Assembly: GCF_036327775.1 (NCBI RefSeq)
Contig: NZ_CP109598.1
Coordinates: 186,001 to 250,000, forward strand
Reading direction: 5' to 3'
DNA: 64,000 bases
Origin: Streptomyces sp. NBC_01498
GTDB taxonomy: Bacteria; Actinomycetota; Actinomycetes; Streptomycetales; Streptomycetaceae
How positions within the stretch are numbered: position 1 is the first letter of the stretch; every line of letters begins with the position of its first letter. Made by a program: the position numbers and the translations under genes. This document shows, one piece after another, positions 52,301 through 60,609 of the stretch. Below the pieces are notes generated by a model. It worked only from the letters and a program-made list of their open reading frames with translations, did no database searches and had not been told where the DNA came from.

Positions 52301-55300
52301 CTCCTCCACCAGCAGGACGAACGGGTATTCCTGGTTGTCCAGTCCGTTCAGCACGGTCCTGCGGACCTGTTCCAGCAGGTCCGCGACGGACGGGCCGCCG
52401 GACAGGTCCGCGTGCAGCGGCAGCGGGTTGACGAAGTAGCCGTAGACGGAGGCGAATTCCTGCTGGGTGCGGCCGGTCACCGGGCTTCCGACGACGACAT
52501 GGTCCTGCCCGGAGTAGCGGTGCAGCAGGACGTAGTAGGCGCCGAGCAGGACCATGAACGGCGTCACGCGGTGTTCGCGCGCCAACGCGTGCACCCGGGC
52601 GCTGAGTTCGGCGTCCAGGACGAAGAACTCGGAGGCGCCGTTGTGTGTCTGTACGGCGGGGCGGGGCGCGTCGACCGGCAGGTCGAGGAGGGGGACCTCG
52701 GCGGGCAGATGGGAGCGCCAGTAGTCGAGCATGCGCCCGGCCTCCGGGCCGGCGAGGAACTCGTTCTGCTGGTTGAGGAAGTCGAGGTAGCGGGCGCCCA
52801 CCGGGGGGAGCGCGGGCTGTCGTCCCCGCTTCAGCGCCTCGTACACGGCGAGCAGTTCTTCGATGAAGGTGAAGGTGGAGATCGCGTCGGAGACGATGTG
52901 GTGGACGGCCTTCATGATGATCCACCGGTCCTCGGCCCGCCGGAACAGCCGGAACCGGATCAGCGCGTCCCGTTCGAGGTCGTAGGGCCTGCGGTACTCC
53001 GCGATGATCGTCCGCTCGATGTCGTCCCACTCCTGGCCGCGTACGTCGAACAGGGCGAGGTCGGGGTCGGCGCCGGACGTGGTGCGCTGCACGGGCCGGC
53101 CGTCCTCCAGGTGGAAGGTGGTGCGCAGCGCCGGATGGCGGGCGATCAGTCTGCGTACGGCCTCGAACATCAGGTCGGGGTCGAGGGCGGCCCTGACCTC
53201 CACGGCGCCGCCGATGTTGTACGCGTATCCGTCGGGGTTGAGCTGCTTGAGGAACCAGAGCGCCTTCTGGTTCTGGGTCAGGGGGTGGCTCCGTTCGTCG
53301 GTGAACACCTCCACGGCCGGGGCCGTGCCGTCGCCCGGGGTGTCGGAGGCGACCTGTTCGACCAGGCCGTCGTGGACCTGACCGGCGAGTTCGCCGACGG
53401 GGGTGCCGCTCAGCAGGGAGACGACGGGCAGCGCGACGCCGAGTGTGGCCTGGACCTTGGCGCGCAGTTCCATGGCGAGGAGCGAGTCGAGCCCGAGCGC
53501 GCCGAGCCCGGTCGACACGTCGATCTCCGCGGGCGCCGTACGCAGGACGGTCGCGGTGAGTTCGGTGAACCGGTCGGTCACCAGGCGCAGGCGGCGGGTC
53601 TCGTCGGCGTCGCGGAACACGTGGAGGAACGAGTCGAGGACGCCGGCGCCGCTGCCGGGGCCCTCCGTGGTCTGTTGCCGTGCGGCGGCGGCCAGTTCGG
53701 CGACGAGCGGGGGCGGGGTGTCGTACCAGGCGAGGAAGGTGGGCCAGTCGACGATCGTGGCGACGAGCAGCTGGGCGCGGTCCTGGCCCATGACGCGCTC
53801 CAGCACGCTCATTCCGGACTCCGGGGCGAGGGAGCTCATGCCCCGGCTGTGGAGGTAGTGGTCGACCAGGCCCAGTTCCTCGATCATTCCGGTCGCCCAG
53901 GGCCCCCAGTCCAGGCTCAGCGCGGGCAGGCCCTGGGCGCGGCGGCGGTGGGCCAGCGCGTCCAGGAAGGCGTTGCCCGCCGCGTAGTTGGTCTGTCCGG
54001 CGGTGGTGAGCAGGGAGGCGACGGAGGCGAAGAGGACGAAGTGGTCGAGCGGCTGGTCGCGCAGGTGCTTGTCCAGGAGGTACGCGCCCACGGTCTTGGG
54101 GTCGTGCACCGCGTCGAAGGTCGGCCGGTCCATGTCGGCGACCAGCGTGTCCCGGACCTGGCCCGCCAGATGGAACACGCCCCGGACGGGGGGCTCGCCG
54201 GCGCGGCGCCGGTGGTCGAGCCAGCCGGTCAGGGCCTTCTCGTCGGTGATGTCGACGCGGGCCAGGACCGGCTGGGCGCCGAGGGCCTCCAGTTCGGTGA
54301 GGAGGGCGACGGCCCGGCCCTGGGGGGTGGCGGGGTCGGTGGTCGCCCACCGGGCGCGTGCGGGGACCGGGGTGCGTCCCATCAGGACGATCCGGCGGGC
54401 GCCGTGGGTGGCGAGGGTCCGGCACAGGAGGCGGCCCAGTGCCCCGAAGGCGCCGGTCACCAGGTAGCAGCCGTCGGCGCGCAGCCGCAGCGGCAGGGGT
54501 CCGGTGAGTCCCGCGGCGGGGAGCAGCCGGCTGGTCGCGCGGCGCCCGCCGCGCAGGCCGATCTCCTCCTCGTCGTCGGTCAGGAACTCGCGCAGCAGGG
54601 CCTCGGCGTCGGCGCGGACGCCGGCCGTGTCCCGTTCCCCGGCGGGGTCGAGGTCGATCAACTTGCCCCGGTGGCCGGTGAGTTCCTGGTGGCGCAGGAC
54701 TCGGGTGACGCCCCAGGCGGGGGCCGCCAGCGGTTCCACCGGCTCCCCGGGATCGACGGGCTGCGCGCCTCGGGTGACGACATGGAGTCCGCCGGTGCCG
54801 TGGCGGCCGAGGAGGACCCGGGCGAGGGCGACGAGGGAGTACGTCCCGGTGCCGGTGGCCCGTTCGAGGTCGTCGCGGGCGCAGGCGGCGAGGTCCGGGA
54901 GGTCGAGGTTCCACAGATGGACGACGGTGCCGTCGAAGACCGTACCGGCGGGGGTGTTGCCGTTGAGAGCGGTGCTGTCGCCGGGGGCGGTGGTGCCGGG
55001 GGCGCTGCCGTTGAGTGCCGCGCCCTTGAGAGCGGTGCCGTCGAGGGCGGTGCCGTGCCGGTCCAGGTCGGTGAAGACCCTTTCCAGGTGGTCGGCGGAG
55101 TCCGGTATGACGGTGAACTCCCCTCCCCGCCGCTCCCGTTGGTAGGCGGCGCCCACCCGGACCGTGCGGCAGCGGTCGCCCCGCGCGGTCACCAGTTCCG
55201 CGAAGGCGTCCCCCACGCCGGTGCCGTCCGCGAGGACCAGCCAGTCGCGGGGGCCGTCGGCACCGGGCGCGGGAGTGTCCTCGCCCGCCGCCGCGGGGCG

Positions 55301-58300
55301 GTCGATCCAGGCGGGTTCGGCGAGCCAGGAGTCGACGGTGCTCAGGGAGACGGACCCGGCGGCCTTCGAGACGTCGGCCGCGCGGAAGCCGCGCAGCAGG
55401 CCGAGGGCGGTGCCGTCCACGGCGTACAGGGCGAGATCGGCGACCAGTTCGTTCCCGTCGTCGCGGGAGACCGTGCCGTGCGCCCACAGGGGCCGGTCGC
55501 CGACCGGGGCGAGGTTCATCTCGTCCAGCGACAGCGGCATCCGGATACCGCCGTCCCGCGCGGGCGGGGCGGCGGACCCGTCGTCCGGTGCCGGGATCCC
55601 CGGGGTCAGCAGGGTCTGGAAGCAGGCGTCGAGGAGCACGGGGTGGATGTGGTGGCCGTCCGTGCCGGCTCCGATCGCCTCCGGGGGGCCGATCCGCGCC
55701 AGGACCTCGCCGTCGCCGATCCAGACCTCCTGGACGGCCTGGAACGCGGGCCCGTAGTGGTAGCCCAGGGCGGCCAGCCCGGCGTAGCACGCGGGAGCGT
55801 CGAGCCTGCGCGGGCAGCGGTCCTTGATCGCGGCGCTGTCCAGCGGGGGGCCGGTGAAGGGGCGTTGTACGGTCCGTACGACCCCGCTCGCGTGCACCGC
55901 CCGCTCGGCGTGGGCGCCCGTGACGGAGGCGATGGTGAAGTCCCCGTTCTCCAGGGACAGCGACAGGTTGACCGTCCGGGTCTCGTCCTCGGCCAGGAAC
56001 AGCGCCTTGCGGAGGTCGATGCCGGCCAGCGCCGCCGTCGTACCGCCGGTGAGGACCCGTACGGCCTGGGCCGCCATCTCCAGATATCCGGCGGCGGGGA
56101 AGACCACGGTGTCCTGGATGCGGTGGTCGGCGAGGTAGGGCAGTCTCTCGGTGTCGAGTTTCGACTGCCAGGTCGGTTCGGTGTGGTCGGTTCTTCGGCC
56201 CAGCAACGGGTGGTCGGTCAGGCCGAGTCTGATCTGGGCGACGGCGCGCGGCTCCGTCCAGTGGCGGTCGCGCCGCCAGGGGTAGCGGGGCAGGGTGACG
56301 GGTGCTCCGGTGGGCTGGAGGACGTCCCAGGCGAGGTCGGCGCCGAGGGTGTGCAGGGTCGCCAGGGACAGGGCGAACCGCTCGGACTCGTCCTCGTCGC
56401 GGCGTACGGAGGGGAGCGTGACTGCGGTGTGTCCGGCGGCCTCCAGGCATTCGCGGATCGCGTGTCCCAGCACCGGGTGCGGGCCGATCTCCAGGTAGTG
56501 GCGGTGGCCGTCGGCGGCGAGCCGGTCGACGGCGGCCCGGAAGCGCACCCGGTCGCGGACGTTCCGCCACCAGTAGCCGGCGTCCAGTTCGGTTCCGTCG
56601 GCGACCGCTTCCCGGCCGGTGAGCTGGAGGGGCAGCAGGGCCGGGCGGGGCGCGAGGCCGGCGAGTGAGGTGAGCAGTTCGTCCTTGATCCGGTCCATGG
56701 CCGCGCTGTGGTACGGCACGTGTACGGCGAGGAACTTGGTGAAGACCTGCTCCGCCCGCAGTTCGTCGGCGAGCGCGGTCAGCGCCGCTTCGTCCCCGGC
56801 CAGGGTGAGGGAGGCGGGGCTGTTGACGGCGGCCACGGAGATCAGCTCCGCGTAGGGCCGTACCCGTCGCTCGGCCTCCTCCTCGGACAGTCCGACGGCG
56901 AGCATGGTGCCGGTGCCGGTCAGGGTGTGCTGGAGGCGGCTGCGGTGGACGGCGACGGCGACGGCGTCCTGGAGTGAGTAGACGCCCGCCTCGTGGAACG
57001 CGGCGATCTCGCCGGTGCTGTGCCCGACGATCGCGTCGGGGCGCACCCCGTACGAACGCCACAGGGCGGCCAGCCCGATCTGCACGGCGAAGTTCGCCGG
57101 CTGCGCCAGCCAGGTCTCCGCCATCCGGGAGTGGTCCTCGTCGGCGGCCATCTCGTCCAGCAGCGACCAGTCGGCGATCTTGCGGATCTCCCGGTCGCAC
57201 GCGGTGATCACGTCGCGGAACACCGGCTCCTCGGCGAGCAGGCCCCGGCCCATCCCCCACCACTGGGGGCCCATCCCGGTGAAGACCCAGACGAGACGCC
57301 GCTCCGCCGGGTCCAGCCGGCGGCCCCGTACCACCCGGGGGTGCTGCTCGCCGCGGGCGCAGGCGGCCAGCGGCTCGTCGAGCAGGTGCCGTGCGTGGTC
57401 GCCCGTCCCGTACACGACCGCGAGCCGCGACTCCAGGTGCTGGCGGCGGTGCGCCAGGGTGTGGCCGAGGTCGGCGAGCGCGGGGGCCGGCCCGTTGTCG
57501 CCCGCCAGTTCGCGGCGGACACCCTCCGCGAGGTCGGGGAGCGCGTCGGGGTGACGGGCGGTCAGCGGGAGGATGCTCCAGCTCCGCGCCTGGGTGCGGG
57601 CGGTGCCGAAGGGCACCGGGTCCGGGGCGGGGCGCGGGCGTGCGGGGGCTTCCTCCAGGACGACATGGGCGTTGGTGCCGCCGAAGCCGAAGGAGTTGAC
57701 GCCGGCGCGGGCGGGGCCCTCGTGCGCGGGCCAGTCGGTCACCCGGGTGGGGATCTCGTAGGGCGCGGCGGCGAGGTCGATGGCGGGGTTGATCCTTTCG
57801 AGGTTGATGTGGGGCGGGATACGGCGGTGTTCGAGAGCGAGGGCGGTCTTGATCAGCCCGGCGATCCCGGCGGCGGACTCGGTGTGCCCGATGTTGGCCT
57901 TCACCGACCCGACGTAGCAGGCGGCGCCGGGGGCGCGTCCGACGGCGAGCGCGCGGGCCAGCGCGTTGGCCTCGACCGGGTCGCCGACGGGTGTCGAGGT
58001 GCCGTGGGCCTCCATGTACTGGAGGTCGCCGGGCGTGATGCCCGCCTCGGCGCACACCTGTCGTACGAGGGAGACCTGGGCGTCGCCGCTGGGGACCGTG
58101 ATGCCGTTGGTACGGCCGTCCTGGTTGACGCCGCTGCCGAGGATCACCGCGTGGATCGGGTCGCCGTCGGCCAGCGCGTCCTCCAGCCGTTTCAGCGCGA
58201 CCAGACCCACGCCCTCGGCGCGGACATAGCCGTCGGCGGCGGCGTCGAAGGTACGGGAGTGCCCGCCGGGCGACAGGAATCCGCCCTTGGTCTCGGCGAT

Positions 58301-58960
58301 GGTGTACTGCGGGGCCATGTGCAGCAGGACGCCGCCCGCGAGCGCGAGATCGCTCTCTCCCCGGCGCAGGCTCTGGCAGGCCAGATGGACGGCGACCAGG
58401 GAGGAGCTGCACGCGGTGTCGACGGAGAGGCTGGGGCCGCGGAAGTCGAAGCAGTGCGAGATCCGGTTCGACACCATCGTCATCATGGTGCCGGTCGCCG
58501 TGTGGGCGGCGAGTGTCTCGAAGCTCAGATCGGCGAACTGGAGGATCTTGTAGTCCAGGGTGAACGCGCCCACGTAGACAGCGGTGTTGCTGCCCGCGAG
58601 CGCGGCCGGCCGCTGGCCGCCGTCCTCCAGCGCCTCCCAGGCCACCTCCAGCAGTTTCCGCTGCTGCGGGTCCATGGAGTCGGCCTCGCGGGGGCTGATA
58701 CCGAAGAAGGCCGGTTCGAACTCGGCCGGTCCGTCGATGTATCCGCCCCGGCCGCCCACCAGCCGGCCGGGCTTGTCCCGGTGGCGGCTGGCGAGGGTGC
58801 CGGTGTCGTAGCGGTCCGCCGGTGTGGGGGTGACGCAGTCCTTGCCGTCGAGCAGGTTCCGCCAGTAGGCCCGGTGGTCGGAGGCTCCGCCGGGCATACG
58901 GCAGCCGATACCGATGATCGCGACTCTGCCCGTCGAAGCGTCGTTGTTCGCACCAGCCAA
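49346..58960 (-). CDS. ftdB: Hybrid iterative PKS-NRPS for a polycyclic tetramate macrolactam
   Basis: 3204 residues. TTG start at 58960 with GAGGAG upstream. Domains and active sites (approximate residues): KS with DTACSSS (184); AT with GHSTGE (647); DH with HRIQDTVVFP (945) and LLDACFQTLL; KR with GAFGALG (1503), LFASVASL, NYAAGNAFL; ACP with LGLDSLL (1822); condensation with HHIVSD (2020); adenylation with SGSTGRPKA (2528); PCP with GGSSIKL (2927); thioesterase with GYSLGG (3047). The one PKS module must act repeatedly to make polyene chains, which are joined to both amines of ornithine in this family; the thioesterase forms the tetramate. Residues about 1300-1335 are a TALxG repeat. Stop overlaps ftdC. 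Confidence 0.95.
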   Translation of the reverse strand: MAGANNDASTGRVAIIGIGCRMPGGASDHRAYWRNLLDGKDCVTPTPADRYDTGTLASRHRDKPGRLVGGRGGYIDGPAEFEPAFFGISPREADSMDPQQRKLLEVAWEALEDGGQRPAALAGSNTAVYVGAFTLDYKILQFADLSFETLAAHTATGTMMTMVSNRISHCFDFRGPSLSVDTACSSSLVAVHLACQSLRRGESDLALAGGVLLHMAPQYTIAETKGGFLSPGGHSRTFDAAADGYVRAEGVGLVALKRLEDALADGDPIHAVILGSGVNQDGRTNGITVPSGDAQVSLVRQVCAEAGITPGDLQYMEAHGTSTPVGDPVEANALARALAVGRAPGAACYVGSVKANIGHTESAAGIAGLIKTALALEHRRIPPHINLERINPAIDLAAAPYEIPTRVTDWPAHEGPARAGVNSFGFGGTNAHVVLEEAPARPRPAPDPVPFGTARTQARSWSILPLTARHPDALPDLAEGVRRELAGDNGPAPALADLGHTLAHRRQHLESRLAVVYGTGDHARHLLDEPLAACARGEQHPRVVRGRRLDPAERRLVWVFTGMGPQWWGMGRGLLAEEPVFRDVITACDREIRKIADWSLLDEMAADEDHSRMAETWLAQPANFAVQIGLAALWRSYGVRPDAIVGHSTGEIAAFHEAGVYSLQDAVAVAVHRSRLQHTLTGTGTMLAVGLSEEEAERRVRPYAELISVAAVNSPASLTLAGDEAALTALADELRAEQVFTKFLAVHVPYHSAAMDRIKDELLTSLAGLAPRPALLPLQLTGREAVADGTELDAGYWWRNVRDRVRFRAAVDRLAADGHRHYLEIGPHPVLGHAIRECLEAAGHTAVTLPSVRRDEDESERFALSLATLHTLGADLAWDVLQPTGAPVTLPRYPWRRDRHWTEPRAVAQIRLGLTDHPLLGRRTDHTEPTWQSKLDTERLPYLADHRIQDTVVFPAAGYLEMAAQAVRVLTGGTTAALAGIDLRKALFLAEDETRTVNLSLSLENGDFTIASVTGAHAERAVHASGVVRTVQRPFTGPPLDSAAIKDRCPRRLDAPACYAGLAALGYHYGPAFQAVQEVWIGDGEVLARIGPPEAIGAGTDGHHIHPVLLDACFQTLLTPGIPAPDDGSAAPPARDGGIRMPLSLDEMNLAPVGDRPLWAHGTVSRDDGNELVADLALYAVDGTALGLLRGFRAADVSKAAGSVSLSTVDSWLAEPAWIDRPAAAGEDTPAPGADGPRDWLVLADGTGVGDAFAELVTARGDRCRTVRVGAAYQRERRGGEFTVIPDSADHLERVFTDLDRHGTALDGTALKGAALNGSAPGTTAPGDSTALNGNTPAGTVFDGTVVHLWNLDLPDLAACARDDLERATGTGTYSLVALARVLLGRHGTGGLHVVTRGAQPVDPGEPVEPLAAPAWGVTRVLRHQELTGHRGKLIDLDPAGERDTAGVRADAEALLREFLTDDEEEIGLRGGRRATSRLLPAAGLTGPLPLRLRADGCYLVTGAFGALGRLLCRTLATHGARRIVLMGRTPVPARARWATTDPATPQGRAVALLTELEALGAQPVLARVDITDEKALTGWLDHRRRAGEPPVRGVFHLAGQVRDTLVADMDRPTFDAVHDPKTVGAYLLDKHLRDQPLDHFVLFASVASLLTTAGQTNYAAGNAFLDALAHRRRAQGLPALSLDWGPWATGMIEELGLVDHYLHSRGMSSLAPESGMSVLERVMGQDRAQLLVATIVDWPTFLAWYDTPPPLVAELAAAARQQTTEGPGSGAGVLDSFLHVFRDADETRRLRLVTDRFTELTATVLRTAPAEIDVSTGLGALGLDSLLAMELRAKVQATLGVALPVVSLLSGTPVGELAGQVHDGLVEQVASDTPGDGTAPAVEVFTDERSHPLTQNQKALWFLKQLNPDGYAYNIGGAVEVRAALDPDLMFEAVRRLIARHPALRTTFHLEDGRPVQRTTSGADPDLALFDVRGQEWDDIERTIIAEYRRPYDLERDALIRFRLFRRAEDRWIIMKAVHHIVSDAISTFTFIEELLAVYEALKRGRQPALPPVGARYLDFLNQQNEFLAGPEAGRMLDYWRSHLPAEVPLLDLPVDAPRPAVQTHNGASEFFVLDAELSARVHALAREHRVTPFMVLLGAYYVLLHRYSGQDHVVVGSPVTGRTQQEFASVYGYFVNPLPLHADLSGGPSVADLLEQVRRTVLNGLDNQEYPFVLLVEELGLQHDPSRSAVFQAMFILLTHKVATEQYGYRLEYIELPEEEGQFDLTLSVYEEETEGRFHCVLKYNTDLFLPETVRRTAAHYVQLLDSMTRAPSELPTPRLAMLAEEERERLITDWSGASRPPDLAPPAPEPVRPVHHLIADTAAARPDALAVVAPSPRGAATRLTYGQLDSRADVRARRLRRLGVREGSVVGLCLDKSPELIVTLLAVLKAGGAYLPVHPDQPADRVGQVLGDAGADLVIVDDARVRWADGLPVTVLTLDTLRTTENGTETGSRTRTGAESATGSRGPAPEVTTDPDSAAYVINTSGSTGRPKAVRVSHRSLASAYDAWLRAYRLETDARVHLQMAEPSFDVFTGDLVRALCSGGTLVLADRDLVFDMARLHRVMRAERVDCAEFVPAVVRGLMDHCAREGDRLDFMRLVIVGSDAWKVAEYRRLRGLCGPETRVINSYGVTEATIDSAFFEDPADDLEPGLMVPIGRPLPGSTLHILDAHGEPVPPGVPGELWIGGRGLALGYAGDPEQTARRFVTRVLSRTPGAPPVRLYRTGDVARWDTHGRVHLLGRSDHQVKLRGHRIEIGEIESHLADWPGLARVVVTVRPDAAGEPTLCAYCVAEPGATLDRRALRRRLAGALPSYMVPSHLAELPELPLTAHGKVDVAALPVPHHDDRQQAHEPPVTLYETGMARHWEALLGLERAGLGDDFFESGGSSIKLIELLHHLRTEFGVSVPVSRLYRVTTLHGMAAAVEELVTGATAEDVPALTFNPGQGGPVFCFPPAGGHGLVYRGLAAQLPRHRIIAFNYLPGDDKVARYADLVETAAPGGACRLLGYSLGGNLAFEVAKELEARGRLVSHVVVLDSLRVMEAYEPGDDGVTAFEAELGRHLHKHTGSEIVTRTALEHAAEYLRFCGRTPNTGTVDAAVGVVTDEDNAGLHTADAPGTWHGSSTDATRVLRGSGIHADMLDPAHLPRNAALVRALLTGEADHAG

Positions 58961-59032
58961 GATCGCACACTCCTCAAGTGGTCGCGCGCTGCCGTGGGCA
59001 GCGCCGAAAGTCAGCGGTGCGGGGCCGTCGGA

Positions 59033-59083
59033 GGGCCCGGAGGCTCCCCGTGGCGGGGCACCGGGGTCTCCGCCTCCGGGCCC
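59033..59083 (-). promoter_or_regulatory. Long hairpin between ftdA and ftdB
   Basis: In the 126-base ftdA-ftdB gap, GGGCCCGGAGG (59033-59043) pairs with 59073-59083, enclosing a second smaller hairpin (CCCCG with CGGGG). It follows the ftdA stop directly, well before the ftdB ribosome site. It may attenuate or process the transcript and so set the ftdA/ftdB ratio. Confidence 0.5.
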
Positions 59084-59086
59084 GGT

Positions 59087-60022
59087 TCAGGCGGTCCGGT
59101 TCCCGGGCCGCTTCGCGCGCCGTACGGGATGGACCAGGCTCGCGGCGATCTCGCCGGTCCCGGGGAACGAGGTGGGATCACTGAGTCCGACCGCGGCCGG
59201 CGCACGGCCCGGCCGCCAGGTGAAGCTTCCGAAGAGGTGGTCCCAGCAGGACAGGTCGGAGCCGTAGTGCCCCGCTTCCGACAGGTCCGTGCTGTGGTGC
59301 AGACGGTGCTGTTCCGGGCTGGCGAGCAGATGGTTGAGAGGCCCGATCCGCACATCGATGTTGGCGTGCACGAAGTAGCCCTGGGCGGCCGTGAACAGCC
59401 CGGCGGCGAGTACGGCCTCACGGGAGAACCCGGCCCAGGCCAGGACGAGTTGGACGACGCCCTGCGCGAGGACGATGTCGAGGACGTGGTTCACGCCGTT
59501 GTTGGCGACGTTGACCTTCGACGGGACGTGGTGCACCCCGTGCAGCCGCCACAACAGCGGTTGGGAGTGCCCCAGTCGGTGGACGAGATAGCCGGCGAGC
59601 GATCCGCTCAGCAGGGCGGCGGGGATCTCCGCGCCGAGCGGGAGCGCCGGGTCGGCCGGCGCGATCCTGCCGACGGCGGTCGTCACCAGGAGTTGTGCGA
59701 GCGCGCTGCCGGCCATGGTGAGCAGGAAGTAGACGCCGTACCAGCGCCACTCGGCCCTGCTGGGGTGCCAGTCGCGCTCGTACGGAATCAGCCTCTCCAG
59801 GACGGTGAGGTAGAGCAGCGTGCCCATCAGGAAGAGCGGACTGACCCGGCCGGGCTCCCAGCGGAGAACGAGGGCACCGGCCGCCACCAGGAAAGTGGCC
59901 AGCAGAAGCAGCGGATAAGCGGTGACACGGAGGAGCGTGCGGTGGAATTCGGCGTTCGATTTCCCGGTGGATTCGTACGCCGGATGAATACCGCGGTCGG
60001 CAGGGCGTTCGTCTTCGTGCAT
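59087..60022 (-). CDS. ftdA: Sterol desaturase / fatty acid hydroxylase-type PTM hydroxylase
   Basis: 311 residues from ATG 60022, with GGAGG eight bases upstream; GTG 60031 is too close to that site. Membrane protein with several hydrophobic helices and the His clusters of the di-iron family: HRLGHSQPLLWRLHGVHHVP, NNGVNHVLD and SPEQHRLHHSTDL (HxxxH, HxxHH, HxxHH type). PTM hydroxylases of this kind add a hydroxyl to the ornithine-derived part of the molecule. First gene of the cluster; the whole cluster is transcribed leftward from upstream of this gene. Confidence 0.92.
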   Translation of the reverse strand: MHEDERPADRGIHPAYESTGKSNAEFHRTLLRVTAYPLLLLATFLVAAGALVLRWEPGRVSPLFLMGTLLYLTVLERLIPYERDWHPSRAEWRWYGVYFLLTMAGSALAQLLVTTAVGRIAPADPALPLGAEIPAALLSGSLAGYLVHRLGHSQPLLWRLHGVHHVPSKVNVANNGVNHVLDIVLAQGVVQLVLAWAGFSREAVLAAGLFTAAQGYFVHANIDVRIGPLNHLLASPEQHRLHHSTDLSEAGHYGSDLSCWDHLFGSFTWRPGRAPAAVGLSDPTSFPGTGEIAASLVHPVRRAKRPGNRTA

Positions 60023-60504
60023 CGGCGACACCTCCGCGGAGATGTGGACACAGGAGAATGCGGAAGAATACGAGCAGGTGGAACGGGCCGGGCGGGTCTT
60101 CCCCGGGCCTGACGTGAGCTCGGTTGATTGTTTTCCTGTTTCGAGGAGTTCAACCCTCGCGTGCCGAACGAATCAATTGCCGTCCGGAGACCGGTGCCCG
60201 GAAAATCGACAGGTGTTTCCATCGGAGCAAAGGGGCTTTACCTCACGCTCATTGAAGCAGAGTCGCGGGAGGAGCGGAATAGCGGGTGAGCCCGATGTCG
60301 CCGATGTGAGTTACTAACTATTTTTATATTTCTAATTCGCGGTCGGTTTCTCACCCGTATGTCGGCGGCGATCCGCGGGGTGCGCGCACCCCGGACTCGC
60401 CACGGGACGCCTCGTCGCCGTCGGACGCTCGGGCCGCCGACGGGCGTCGGAGCGGTGAACACCCCACGCGCCGGCGCCCGGCGGGGCCACCGGCCGCACG
60501 CGGT
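60023..60504 (-). promoter_or_regulatory. Upstream region of the ftd operon with AT-rich palindrome
   Basis: The gap 60023-60609 holds no gene. Two thirds of it is much less GC-rich than the rest of the window. The 11-base dyad AGTTA-C-TAACT (60309-60319) is followed by a run of T/A (60320-60337), and AT-rich TATAAA-like sequence lies on the minus strand nearby, so a promoter for ftdA is likely here. No defined regulator site (such as AdpA) was found by eye. Confidence 0.45.
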
Positions 60505-60534
60505 CGGAGCCGGTGCCTTCCGGCACCGGCTCCG
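60505..60534 (-). terminator. Terminator after dhaK
   Basis: Perfect 13-bp stem (60505-60517 with 60522-60534), TTCC loop, about 75 bases after the dhaK stop; isolates the dha operon from ftd transcription. Confidence 0.75.
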
Positions 60535-60609
60535 TGGGGTCGGACTCCGTCGAGGTCGAGGTGGCGCTCCCGTCGGGTGCGGGGCGGCGACCCGGGACCG
60601 TGGCGAGGG

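Noticed and set aside
51884..56668. Long + strand open frame opposite ftdB
   Set aside because: Mirror of a GC-rich PKS gene; the protein is Gly/Arg/Val-rich with no domain, and the minus-strand frame has full PKS-NRPS motifs.
41266..60031. Carotenoid cluster, because of two phytoene-dehydrogenase-like genes
   Set aside because: No phytoene synthase, GGPP synthase or lycopene cyclase; the PKS-NRPS and hydroxylase context identifies a PTM locus.
56993..60112. Second long + strand open frame across ftdB and ftdA
   Set aside because: Same antisense effect; it spans two genes and an intergenic gap without any domain.
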